From an uncultured Treponema sp. (GTDB lineage Bacteria > Spirochaetota > Spirochaetia > Treponematales > Treponemataceae), in the NCBI GenBank assembly GCA_934667505.1, contig CAKULY010000006.1, forward strand, positions 23,044 through 87,043: a DNA stretch of 64,000 nucleotides. Reading direction: 5' to 3'. The notes under the pieces are model-generated. The model had not been told where the DNA came from. It searched no databases and worked only from the letters and a program-made list of their open reading frames with translations. This document shows positions 1-7,637 of the stretch, one piece after another (position 1 is the stretch's first letter; the number at the start of each line of letters is the position of its first letter). The position numbers and the translations under genes were made by a program.

Positions 1-946
1 CAAGTTCCAGGCAGCAAATCGCAAGCTCGTTGTACGTGTCCGAATTGGAATCTCCTCCACATTCAAGCGCCTGGTTAAAAGCTGTTTGAGCATCTTTGTA
101 GCGACCAAGTTTTCTAAGTCCCCAGCCTAGCAGGAACCAGGCATTCCAGACTTTAGGATTGTTTGCGATAAATTTTCGTATTTCCTCCAAGCCTTTTTCT
201 TCCTGTCCAGAAGAAATCAATTTGTATGCGGCAGAGAAAATTTCATCGTCCATGTTATCATTTGTTATGTGGTCAACAATTTCCTGAGCTCTTTGCTGTT
301 TGTATTGCAAATTTTCGTCAAGCTCTTCATCCTTTGTGTCGCAAGTTAGCGCAAGAAATGTTTCAAAAGTGCCTTTTGCTTCCTGGTAATTGTGCTGCTT
401 TAGGAAAAAAAAGCCTGCATTAAAAAATGCGTCTGGAATCGGAGGCTCTGCATCCATAGCTTCTTTGTAATATTGCAAAGCGTCGCTGTCGTAGGCATCG
501 GCATCTTCGTTTAGACCTAAATGCCTGTAGTTTTCTGCTCTTTGATCCAAAAACAAAGCTAGATTTAAGATTGTTGCAGGATTTTCAGAATCCAAGCCTT
601 TTACGCTCATAAAAAGCTCTTCCGCTAAATCCCAGTCCTCATTTTTTGTTTTAAGGACTGCGGCCTCTGTAAGTTCCTTAAAAAGATTTGGGCGGGCTTT
701 TTTTATAATTGAACGGTAGTATTCAAGGTGCGGATTGTGCAAGTCGTAGGCAAGGACAGTAAGAATTCCTGCAAGAACTTGCTCGCTTGAAATGTCGTTC
801 ATATTAAAACTGTCTGGATCGCCGTCGATTTTCTTTTGAACAGGCAACGGAATTGTAGAATCTATCTGCATTGCTGCCTGTGAAAATTTGAAATTTTCAG
901 GCAGATTTATAAAGTAAATTGAGTCTAAAGGATTTTTTTGGTTCAT
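1..946 (-). CDS. TPR-repeat protein (C-terminus beyond window)
   Basis: The reverse strand is open from an ATG at 946 to the window edge, giving at least 315 residues, so the C-terminus is missing. The protein begins MNQKNPLDSIYFINLPENF and contains helical repeats of TPR type (for example WNAWFLLGWGLRKLGRYKDA and DAFFNAGFFFLKQHNYQEA) with the usual W-LG-Y-A-F-A spacing. No signal peptide is visible, so it is probably cytoplasmic. TPR proteins are scaffolds; the partner is unknown. The start lies 15 bases after the PilZ gene stop and has an AAAGGG ribosome-binding site, so the two are probably co-transcribed. The function beyond TPR is not known. Confidence 0.85.
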   Translation of the reverse strand, partial: MNQKNPLDSIYFINLPENFKFSQAAMQIDSTIPLPVQKKIDGDPDSFNMNDISSEQVLAGILTVLAYDLHNPHLEYYRSIIKKARPNLFKELTEAAVLKTKNEDWDLAEELFMSVKGLDSENPATILNLALFLDQRAENYRHLGLNEDADAYDSDALQYYKEAMDAEPPIPDAFFNAGFFFLKQHNYQEAKGTFETFLALTCDTKDEELDENLQYKQQRAQEIVDHITNDNMDDEIFSAAYKLISSGQEEKGLEEIRKFIANNPKVWNAWFLLGWGLRKLGRYKDAQTAFNQALECGGDSNSDTYNELAICCLEL

Positions 947-961
947 ATTTAGCCCTTTTTA

Positions 962-1867
962 TTATTCTTGATTTTTTGTATCTTCCAAAGTGGTTTCTGT
1001 CGCTTCCAAACCTGAACCCGTTTCATCGGTCGGCAATTTTTTTTCGTTTCTTTCAAGGAAAAGCTTTCGGTTTGAAGCTAAATAGTCGTTTATTCGCATT
1101 TTGTAAGCAAGAGGAACTTGACTTTCGTCGAATTGAATACCAGCTTGAACAAGTTCCTTTCTGTCTGGCAACTCTTCTAGCGACATAATTGTTCCTTTTA
1201 CGTCGATTGTTTCGTTAGGATCAGAAAACATGAGTCTGATTACAACGTTTTTTCCTTTTAAAAACTGAGGGCGACCAATAAAAACAACTCTCGCGCCAGA
1301 AAACGAAATGTTTACTAAAATACAACGCCTAGGCACTTCTTGAATGAATATTATGGTTTCTTTTTTATCCAAACCTAATTTTCTTAAAGAGTCCTTGTTT
1401 AGAATGATGCGTTCTTCGCGTCTTCTAGTAAAACTGTAGTTTGCGTCTATTAATGAACCTAGTTTTAAAATCAAATCATCAGGCGGGCGCTGCGTAAATG
1501 TTAGTGTAACTACCGCTAAGTCTTTTGAATTCATGTAAGGTGTGACTTCAGTTACATGGCAAGATACAAAAAAGTGAAGAGGCGTGTTGTCTTGCTCTAA
1601 AAAGCAGTATCGTAAGTTTACAGTCGGCGCATCTTTCTTTGTTATTTGCGCGTAGGCTCCGCCTGTAGTTCCTATTATTATTTTTGCAAACTGAAATGAT
1701 GTAGAATTTATTATGCAAGGCCATTGACCTCCGCCGCATTTTACATATACTTGGCGAGGATCTAGCCTAAGGGTCTTAAGAATGTCTTTAGTAAAGACGA
1801 TTTCGTTATCCCTGTAAGTGTCGTAATAGTTATTAATTTGCTGGTTGGTAGCTAATGCAAAACTCAT
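962..1867 (-). CDS. PilZ-domain c-di-GMP receptor, PlzA-like
   Basis: A 301-residue cytoplasmic protein with a two-domain layout like Borrelia PlzA: an N-terminal PilZN/YcgR-like half (about 1-135) and a C-terminal PilZ domain. The c-di-GMP signature is visible as the arginine cluster RRREER (148-153) followed by NISFSG (186-191), matching RxxxR and (D/N)xSxxG. In spirochaetes such proteins link c-di-GMP to motility and host adaptation. It is first in a likely operon with the downstream TPR gene. There is no ribosome-binding site, because the promoter (TTGACG, 17-base spacer, TAAAAT) predicts a leader of only about 4 bases. An HD-GYP-like protein of the same signalling system lies at 11939-13273. 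Confidence 0.9.
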   Translation of the reverse strand: MSFALATNQQINNYYDTYRDNEIVFTKDILKTLRLDPRQVYVKCGGGQWPCIINSTSFQFAKIIIGTTGGAYAQITKKDAPTVNLRYCFLEQDNTPLHFFVSCHVTEVTPYMNSKDLAVVTLTFTQRPPDDLILKLGSLIDANYSFTRRREERIILNKDSLRKLGLDKKETIIFIQEVPRRCILVNISFSGARVVFIGRPQFLKGKNVVIRLMFSDPNETIDVKGTIMSLEELPDRKELVQAGIQFDESQVPLAYKMRINDYLASNRKLFLERNEKKLPTDETGSGLEATETTLEDTKNQE

Positions 1868-1878
1868 ACAGATATATA

Positions 1879-1914
1879 ATTTTAGTTTATAAATATGCGT
1901 TCGTCAATTTGAAT
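1879..1914 (-). promoter_or_regulatory. Sigma-70-type promoter of the PilZ gene
   Basis: Reading the minus strand, TTGACG is followed by a 17-base spacer and TAAAAT, with the ATG 11 bases further on. Transcription would begin about 4 bases before the start codon, which explains the lack of a ribosome-binding site. Coordinates are approximate to a base or two. Confidence 0.55.
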
Positions 1915-1962
1915 ATTAGATAAAAATCCTAGATTTTGTAAATATTTCAGATGAAAAAGTAA

Positions 1963-2772
1963 TTATTGAGCCTCAATTGTAAATCCTAGCGATGAACAGA
2001 CTTTTCGATTAAAAATGTGTCCTGCAATTTTCTTGTCTTTGATTATCAGTTGAGAAGAGCGACCGCCGTCTAATTGCAACGCATTGAAAACGCCTTCTTT
2101 TTGAAAGATTTTGTTGCAGTCGTTATAGGAAAGATTTTTTCCTACAAGAATAAAAATTGTTGACTCGTCTTGCAAAGTTCCTACGGCGGTGCGGCAATTT
2201 TTTATATCCCTGAATGAATTAAAATCTTTGCCTTCTTTTAAGGTCTGCCAAAATCCACCGCAGGCATAAACTATTTCTTGCGAAAAATTGTTTATCTCTG
2301 TTTGGTCTTCAATAATTTTGCAAAGAAGTTCGCCATTTTCTTTGTAAAAAATTAGCACTCCGTATTTTTGTTGCGGATTTGACTTGATTTTCCCGTTTTC
2401 ATAAATTATTCCCGCTGGCGAAGTTTTGTTTTTTGGGAAAGTTTTTTTTATTTCAAAAGGAATTGTATTTATTGCTAAAAAGGCTTTTGTTCTTTTCGCA
2501 AAATTTTTTGTGCTTTCTGGAAAAATCCATTTTTCTTGCAAAGAAGTCCAGTTCAGTTTTAGCTCAGGATTTTTTAAATCTATTTTAACCACAGAATAAG
2601 ATGTTTTTGAATTTTCAGTTACGTTTTTTAAGTAAATTCCATTTTCAATCTGAACGTAAAAAGCGTTTTTTTGCGAGCAGTCTTTGACTAAGGTTGTTGT
2701 GCGGCATGAAAAAAAGCAAAAAGAAAAAGCTGCGGCTAAAACGATTGAAAAAATATTTTTTTTATTGAACAT
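1963..2772 (-). CDS. NAGPA-family phosphodiester glycosidase-like lipoprotein
   Basis: About 269 residues. The N-terminus MFNKKNIF, a hydrophobic stretch and FFSC form a lipoprotein signal peptide with Cys about 23. The body contains the hallmarks of the phosphodiester glycosidase / YigE-like (NAGPA) family: ACGGFW in the middle and LDGGRSSQL near the end. Members cleave or modify sugar-1-phosphodiesters or act in exopolysaccharide metabolism; the substrate here is unknown. It is probably anchored in the envelope. An upstream in-frame ATG at 2808 exists, but the ATG at 2772 has AAGGAA eight bases before it and gives a clean signal peptide, so I chose it. The gene is separated from its neighbours by about 95 bases on each side. 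Confidence 0.8.
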   Translation of the reverse strand: MFNKKNIFSIVLAAAFSFCFFSCRTTTLVKDCSQKNAFYVQIENGIYLKNVTENSKTSYSVVKIDLKNPELKLNWTSLQEKWIFPESTKNFAKRTKAFLAINTIPFEIKKTFPKNKTSPAGIIYENGKIKSNPQQKYGVLIFYKENGELLCKIIEDQTEINNFSQEIVYACGGFWQTLKEGKDFNSFRDIKNCRTAVGTLQDESTIFILVGKNLSYNDCNKIFQKEGVFNALQLDGGRSSQLIIKDKKIAGHIFNRKVCSSLGFTIEAQ

Positions 2773-2867
2773 TTTTGTTTCCTTAAATATGCAAATCGAA
2801 CGATTCAACTTTGATTTTGCATTTTTGTTTTATCTTCCTTAATGCATTTTGTCAAAATCATAAAAAC

Positions 2868-3488
2868 TTATAAAAATTTTGGCAAAGCGTTTTCTTGCTC
2901 TTGAGAACTATATTCTGGAGCCGTGTAAAAAATTGAAAGCTGATAGAAAAGTGTTAAATCTGGCATATCCAAATCAGAAATGTTAGTCCTTACAAGGCGT
3001 TCAACGCTATAAGTTATTTTTACATTTCTGGGCTGCCGTTCAGGTTTGTAGAAAAAAATCCTGTCGGTCAGTTTGTATTTTATTCCTTTTTCCTTGTAAA
3101 TGTCATTTGCAAGGTCCTTGCCGCTTGTTGGATTTCCAAGTTTCATAGAAATTGCGGGATCAATTTGAGTTTGAAGTTTAGTTTCTTTTACTGCGCAAAG
3201 CTCCCCGTTTTTAAATTGAAATTCAATGGATTCAAAAGGAACATTTGCATTGTCTTTCCAAGTAACTTTGTAGCAAGAAACTCCAAAATGATTTTGCTTG
3301 CATTTGTTCCAAAGCGCATTTGTATTGTTTTTTTGAACCCATTCTTTTGCTTGGCTTTCGGTTGCTCCCCAGGGAAGTCCGTTCCAGCCTCCGGAAATTA
3401 AGATATTTCTTTCTATTACAAAAAATGGAATTCCTATAAAAAGCAGTAAGAATAAAACCGAATAAATTGTTGCTTTTGTTTTTGTCAT
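2868..3488 (-). CDS. Hypothetical signal-anchored protein
   Basis: A 206-residue protein of unknown function. Residues about 7-26 form one hydrophobic segment (YSVLFLLLFIGIPFFVI), a signal peptide or anchor, so most of the chain should lie outside the cytoplasmic membrane. After it comes GGWNGLPWGATESQAKEWV, a tryptophan/glycine stretch seen at the start of many small secreted domains of unknown role. Two cysteines (about 63 and 72) could pair. The GGAGAAAG ribosome-binding site before the ATG at 3488 is good. The gene sits between a lipoprotein and a membrane-protein gene on the same strand, which suggests an envelope role but nothing more specific. Confidence 0.7.
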   Translation of the reverse strand: MTKTKATIYSVLFLLLFIGIPFFVIERNILISGGWNGLPWGATESQAKEWVQKNNTNALWNKCKQNHFGVSCYKVTWKDNANVPFESIEFQFKNGELCAVKETKLQTQIDPAISMKLGNPTSGKDLANDIYKEKGIKYKLTDRIFFYKPERQPRNVKITYSVERLVRTNISDLDMPDLTLFYQLSIFYTAPEYSSQEQENALPKFL

Positions 3489-3553
3489 TTTAATCTTTCT
3501 CCAAATAAAAAAACGCTGTCAGCAGTTTTCCAAGGTTAGTTTACTACCTTTTG

Positions 3554-4348
3554 CTACCGATGATTGGGCTGTTTTATAGAATTGTCCACGCTTTTTAAAA
3601 GCAAAGAATCTTTTTTTTCAGGAAGCTTTTCTTTTTCGTTTTCTTTTAAAACTAAAGAATCGTATTTTCCTGTTAAAAAGTGCAAATCCATTAAAAGCCT
3701 TGTTTTATCAAATCCATCGGTGCAGAATTCTAGATAAAAACCAACGACTGCGCAAACAATTGCTGCAAATCCCCATATACCTAAGCTGCTGCTCATAAAA
3801 TTTATGTTTTTAAAAATCGCGTAGAATGAAAAAATTACAAGCAGAAATCTAGAGATTGTCCTTGCCCCTAAAATCATTCCTGTTATGCAGATTGTACAAA
3901 AAATCGTCATAAACATATCGTTTTTTAATTGCTGCATAAAATTTGAAGTCTCTGTATTTGGAAAAATAAATACTTTCACCAGCATGGTAAAGAACAAAGT
4001 GTGAACAATTATGCTAAGAATATTCAAAGTTATTTCAATAGATTTGTTTTCCTTTTGTTTTGAAAGCTTTGGAATAAAAGAAAAAATTCCGCGCAGTTGC
4101 AAAATTGTCATTAAGATAAGTGCAAATACAGAGCTTAGCAAATCTGGAAGCTGCCAGACTTTTACGGTTTTAATTTTAGAAAATCCTAAAAAGGCAAAAA
4201 TGTTTCCCCAAATATTTTCAAAATATGGCTCATTTATCTTCATTTTAGAAGGCAGCATAAAAAGCCATGCAGAAATCCAAATTAATAAAAGCCCTGTGAG
4301 TTTAAAAAAATCTACATAGTTCCACCAATTTTTTTCGTTTTCGTTCAT
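3554..4348 (-). CDS. Hypothetical six-helix membrane protein
   Basis: A 264-residue integral membrane protein with about six predicted helices (roughly residues 17-33, 64-85, 105-128, 145-162, 168-185 and 189-208) and a charged cytoplasmic tail rich in Lys and Glu. I recognise no family signature. No ribosome-binding site is seen; a TAAAAT hexamer ends six bases before the ATG, so the transcript may begin at or next to the start codon, although the -35 region is weak. The gene precedes two other unknown envelope genes on the same strand, and its upstream region is occupied by a dispersed repeat. Confidence 0.7.
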   Translation of the reverse strand: MNENEKNWWNYVDFFKLTGLLLIWISAWLFMLPSKMKINEPYFENIWGNIFAFLGFSKIKTVKVWQLPDLLSSVFALILMTILQLRGIFSFIPKLSKQKENKSIEITLNILSIIVHTLFFTMLVKVFIFPNTETSNFMQQLKNDMFMTIFCTICITGMILGARTISRFLLVIFSFYAIFKNINFMSSSLGIWGFAAIVCAVVGFYLEFCTDGFDKTRLLMDLHFLTGKYDSLVLKENEKEKLPEKKDSLLLKSVDNSIKQPNHR

Positions 4349-4400
4349 AAGACTATTTTAATCAATTTAAGGGATTTTTTGTAGTAAATTATTAGATTCA

Positions 4401-4588
4401 ATGTCGAGTTTTGCAAAAAAGACAAAAGCGTAAGTAAATTTACAATTTGTGAAGATTTTGTGCGATAAGAACAATTAAGGTTACGGAGTAACCCAAAACA
4501 ATTCAAACGAAGTTTGAGCACAACCATCTGTAGCAAATTGTAAATTTACTGAAAGCGTTTTTTGGGGAAGTTTGTAAAAACTCGACAT
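4401..4588. repeat. Dispersed palindromic repeat, family A copy 1
   Basis: A ~190-bp intergenic element whose ends are a perfect 12-bp inverted repeat (ATGTCGAGTTTT at 4401-4412 and AAAACTCGACAT at 4577-4588). A second inverted pair lies just inside (AGTAAATTTACAATTTG and CAAATTGTAAATTTACT). Related copies lie at 6459-6655, 7219-7530 and 37717-37900, with a shortened one at 61353-61452. It encodes no protein I believe in. It resembles a MITE or large REP-like element. It fills most of the 321-base gap between the divergently transcribed membrane-protein and amylase genes. Confidence 0.8.
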
Positions 4589-4633
4589 TCATTTCTAATG
4601 GCGACGTTTTAAGTTTTCCTGCAAAAAAATAAG

Positions 4634-4662
4634 TTCTCAAAAAATTGTTTTTATTGTAAAAT
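4634..4662 (+). promoter_or_regulatory. Promoter predicted to give a leaderless GH13 mRNA
   Basis: TTCTCA (4634-4639), a 17-base spacer and TAAAAT (4657-4662) lie so that a start seven bases after the -10 falls on the ATG at 4670. There is no ribosome-binding site before this ATG, which fits a leaderless transcript. Confidence 0.5.
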
Positions 4663-4669
4663 CTTGATT

Positions 4670-6472
4670 ATGGATTTAGCTGCAGTACAACATCGTGCAT
4701 ACGATAATTTTTGTTATCCTTTAGACGATGACACTCTTGAGATTAATCTTTTTACAGGAAAAGATGTTGAAAAAGTTTCAATTATCTTTGGCGACCCTTT
4801 TGAGGGCGGAATTATGGGTGGCAATTGGAATTGGAAAGGCCGCGAAAAAGAAATTTTCCAAAAAAAAGAGTTGCAAACCCACACTTTATGGACAACCCAA
4901 ATAAAGCCGGAGTTTAAACGCCTGCGCTATTATTTTAAGTTGGAAAGTGGCAGTGAAAAAATGTTCTTTTTGGAAACGGGTTTTGTTACCGAAGAGCAAC
5001 TCGCTACTACAAACATGCAAGGAGCTTTTATTTTTCCGTGGATGAATCCTGCGGATACAAATAAAGTTCCTAAATGGGCGGAAAACACTGTCTGGTATCA
5101 GATTTTTCCTGCCAGATTTTCAAAAGGTGAATGTTCTGTAACTCCTGAAAATCTTTTGCCTTGGGCGGAATTTGGTAAGCCTGTAAAGCACGGATGGAAG
5201 GAACCTGTTTACGGCGGAAATATCCGCGGAATAATCGACCGTTTGGACTATCTTCAAAATCTTGGAATAACTGGAATTTATCTAACGCCAATAAATCTTT
5301 CTACATCTCAGCACAAATACAACACAGATGATTATGAAGCAATTGACCCGGAATTTGGTTCAGAAGAAGACGTTATTGAAATGGTAAAAAAAGCCCACGA
5401 GCATGGGATAAGAGTTATTTTTGACGGTGTTTTTAATCACTGCGGAAGTCAATTTCCACAGTGGCTGGATGCTGTAAAAAATGGCCGCAAGTCGAAGTAT
5501 GCCGACTGGTTCATGGTAAACGATTACAATCTTGATAAAATGGGCTTTGGTGAGCACAGCAATTCTCGCAAGGGAAAAATGTATTCTTTTGCATTTGTAG
5601 ATTTTATGCCAAAACTAAATACCAACAATCCTGAGCTTAGAAATTATCTTCTTAATGTTTGCGAAAAGTGGGTAAAAAAATACGACATCGATGGAATCAG
5701 GCTTGATGTCGCAAATGAAATAAGCCATATTTTCTGCCAGGAACTCAACAAAAGGATGAAATCATTAAAGCCGGATTTTTACATTGTTGGCGAAATATGG
5801 CACAATTCAATGCCGTGGTTGCGGGGCAATGAGTTTGATTCTGTAATGAACTATCCTCTTCAAAATGCTATTGCTGATTTTTGCTGCAAAGAGGAATGGA
5901 ATTCTATGCAGTTTGAATGGGCTTTGAACAGATGTTTTTCAATGTATTACAGGCAGACGAATCGGGTTCTTTTTAATCAGATGGACAGCCACGATACTAT
6001 AAGAATCTTAAATCGTTGCTCTGGCAACAAAAAACGCTCTAACATTGCTCTTGCGTTGATGTTCTGTATGCCAGGAAGCGTTTGTATCTACTATGGAACA
6101 GAAATTGCTCTTGAAGGCGGCCATGACCCTGACAACAGGCGGTGTATGCCTTGGAAACAGATTGATTCAGGTCTTTTTGAAGAGCAGCAAGAGTTTACAA
6201 AAAAATTAATTTCGCTGCGAAAGTCTAATTCTGCGCTTTTGGGGACTCAAATGGACTTTGTTCATGACCCTTGCGATAAAAATGGCGAAAACCGTGTTGT
6301 GCATATTGTAAAGACTTCAGAAGATGGAAATACAAAGGTTGGAATTATTGCTAACTGTGGCAAAAAGCCATTCAAAACAGATGTCTCATGCAAAAATGTG
6401 CTTTTAAGTTCTGGTTTTGATGAAGGTGTTTTAGACCTTGACGGTTTTGTAATTTATAGGTCGAATGTCTAG
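4670..6472 (+). CDS. GH13 cyclomaltodextrinase / neopullulanase-like amylase
   Basis: A 600-residue intracellular alpha-amylase-family enzyme (no signal peptide) that should hydrolyse short maltodextrins, cyclodextrins or pullulan. The first ~120 residues form a starch-binding (CBM34/E-set-like) domain typical of GH13 subfamily 20. The barrel carries all conserved regions: DGVFNH (about 252-257), GIRLDVANE with nucleophile Asp about 346, GEIW with acid/base Glu about 375, and DSHDT with Asp about 442. Length and layout match neopullulanase/cyclomaltodextrinase. A TTG six bases upstream is in frame, but ATG at 4670 fits the promoter position. The last few codons and the TAG stop lie inside the end of a family A repeat. 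No sugar transporter is adjacent. Confidence 0.92.
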   Translation: MDLAAVQHRAYDNFCYPLDDDTLEINLFTGKDVEKVSIIFGDPFEGGIMGGNWNWKGREKEIFQKKELQTHTLWTTQIKPEFKRLRYYFKLESGSEKMFFLETGFVTEEQLATTNMQGAFIFPWMNPADTNKVPKWAENTVWYQIFPARFSKGECSVTPENLLPWAEFGKPVKHGWKEPVYGGNIRGIIDRLDYLQNLGITGIYLTPINLSTSQHKYNTDDYEAIDPEFGSEEDVIEMVKKAHEHGIRVIFDGVFNHCGSQFPQWLDAVKNGRKSKYADWFMVNDYNLDKMGFGEHSNSRKGKMYSFAFVDFMPKLNTNNPELRNYLLNVCEKWVKKYDIDGIRLDVANEISHIFCQELNKRMKSLKPDFYIVGEIWHNSMPWLRGNEFDSVMNYPLQNAIADFCCKEEWNSMQFEWALNRCFSMYYRQTNRVLFNQMDSHDTIRILNRCSGNKKRSNIALALMFCMPGSVCIYYGTEIALEGGHDPDNRRCMPWKQIDSGLFEEQQEFTKKLISLRKSNSALLGTQMDFVHDPCDKNGENRVVHIVKTSEDGNTKVGIIANCGKKPFKTDVSCKNVLLSSGFDEGVLDLDGFVIYRSNV

Positions 6473-6655
6473 TTTTTAGAAAAAAATAATAAAGCGTAAG
6501 CGAAGTTGCAATTTGTGAAGATTTTGTGCGATAAGAACAATTAAAGTTGCGTAGCAACCTAAACCTTTTCAAACGCAGTGCGAGCACAACCATCTGAACA
6601 AATTGAAAATTCGCTGGAAGCATTTTTACATTTGTAAAAAGCTCGGCTTTAGACC
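6459..6655. repeat. Dispersed palindromic repeat, family A copy 2
   Basis: Same family and orientation as the element at 4401-4588, with imperfect ends starting GGTC and finishing GACC. Its left end overlaps the last codons and stop of the amylase gene. The conserved core (GTGAAGATTTTGTGCGATAA and AGCACAACCATCTG) is present. It occupies most of the gap before purE. Confidence 0.75.
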
Positions 6656-6667
6656 TTATAGTCTATA

Positions 6668-6686
6668 AAGTTTGCGTTGCGAACTT
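6668..6686. repeat. Small hairpin before purE
   Basis: AAGTTTGC, a three-base loop and GCGAACTT form a near-perfect 8-bp stem ending eight bases before the purE ribosome-binding site. A nearly identical hairpin at 63863-63881 is followed by a T-run. It might influence purE translation, or be a remnant of the adjoining repeat. Confidence 0.4.
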
Positions 6687-6704
6687 GCTTATTATGGAGG
6701 ATAT

Positions 6705-7202
6705 ATGAAAGTTGCTATTTTTTTTGGTTCTAAGTCTGATACAGAAAAAATGAAAAAAACTGCTGATGTGCTTGCTGAATTTGGCGTGGAATACAAAGCG
6801 TTTGTAATAAGCGCGCATAGAGCAGGGGAATTGCTTCATGAAACTGTTCGCCAATGCGAAAAAGACGGTTTTGAAGTAATTATAGCTGGCGCGGGGCTTG
6901 CTGCCGCTCTGCCAGGCGTTATCGCCGGCATTACAACCCTTCCTGTTATTGGAGTTCCTTTAGAATGTGTAAGCGGTTCTACAAACGGTCTTGCCGGAAT
7001 GGACGCGCTCCTTTCAATTGTTCAAATGCCTCCGCAAATACCAGTTGCAACGGTTGGAATTGGAAATGCGAAAAACGCAGGCTACCTTGCCGTTCAAATT
7101 CTTTCTATTAAATATCCTGAATTAAAGGAAAAACTTTTAGAGTTCAGAAAAAAACTTGCAGAACAAGCCGCTTTGGGCATAAAAGAAGGCGTAGTTTTTT
7201 AG
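6705..7202 (+). CDS. purE: 5-(carboxyamino)imidazole ribonucleotide mutase
   Basis: A 165-residue PurE that carboxylates or rearranges aminoimidazole ribonucleotides in de novo purine synthesis. Visible family motifs are FFGSKSDTEKM (phosphate binding), SAHRAGELL and the glycine-rich AGAGLAAALPGVIAG. The overall look is closer to the class I mutase than to the divergent class II enzyme described from T. denticola, although the usual His in the glycine-rich loop (GAAHLPG) is Ala here. No purK is present in the window. The start was chosen at 6705 because GGAGG lies seven bases before it; an in-frame ATG at 6672 has no such site. purM and purN follow after a repeat-filled gap. Confidence 0.92.
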   Translation: MKVAIFFGSKSDTEKMKKTADVLAEFGVEYKAFVISAHRAGELLHETVRQCEKDGFEVIIAGAGLAAALPGVIAGITTLPVIGVPLECVSGSTNGLAGMDALLSIVQMPPQIPVATVGIGNAKNAGYLAVQILSIKYPELKEKLLEFRKKLAEQAALGIKEGVVF

Positions 7203-7218
7203 AAATTAATTAGCAAGT

Positions 7219-7530
7219 TTAAATGCCGAGTTTTTGGGAAAAAAAATAAAAGCGTAAGCGAATTTACAATTTGTGAAGATTTTGTGCTATAAGAACGACT
7301 AAGGGGCTGTCTAATAAGTTCTAAATGTCATTGTCGTACTTGATACAACAATCTCTAAATGATTGCAATATATGCATTTAGATTTTCGGGTCAAGCCCGA
7401 AAATGACAGAAAAGATACTTTTGGGACAGCCCCCAAACCAGCCCAAGTGAAACGCGAGTACAACCGTCTGAGCAAATTGTAAATTCGCTGAAAGCGTTTT
7501 TTGGGAAGTTTCTAAAAACTCGACATTTAA
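7219..7530. repeat. Family A repeat copy 3, split by an inserted element
   Basis: Ends are an imperfect inverted repeat (TTAAATGCCGAG and CTCGACATTTAA). The left half runs to about 7302 and the right half resumes at about 7434 (GTACAACCGTCTGAGCAAATTG). Between them a different 131-bp element replaces the centre of the repeat. Together they fill most of the 435-base gap between purE and purM. Confidence 0.75.
7303..7433. mobile_element. MITE-like element B with GGGGCTGTC termini
   Basis: A 131-bp sequence bounded by a perfect 9-bp inverted repeat (GGGGCTGTC and GACAGCCCC), of the kind seen at insertion-sequence ends. It has no coding capacity and is probably non-autonomous. Inside is an 83-bp unit (7326-7408) running from TGTCATT to AATGACA, with a hairpin TTTCGGG/CCCGAAA. 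The 72 bases 7362-7433 recur exactly, inverted, at 63929-64000. No clear target duplication is visible. It sits within a family A repeat. Confidence 0.75.
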
Positions 7531-7637
7531 GCTGACAAGTGTTTTCAAACTCTTTTGAAATCTTTATAATAGAAAAACATTGTTGTCTAAAATAAAATTA
7601 TAAGGACGGCAAAAAATAATAGGTTGAGGTTCGTAAA

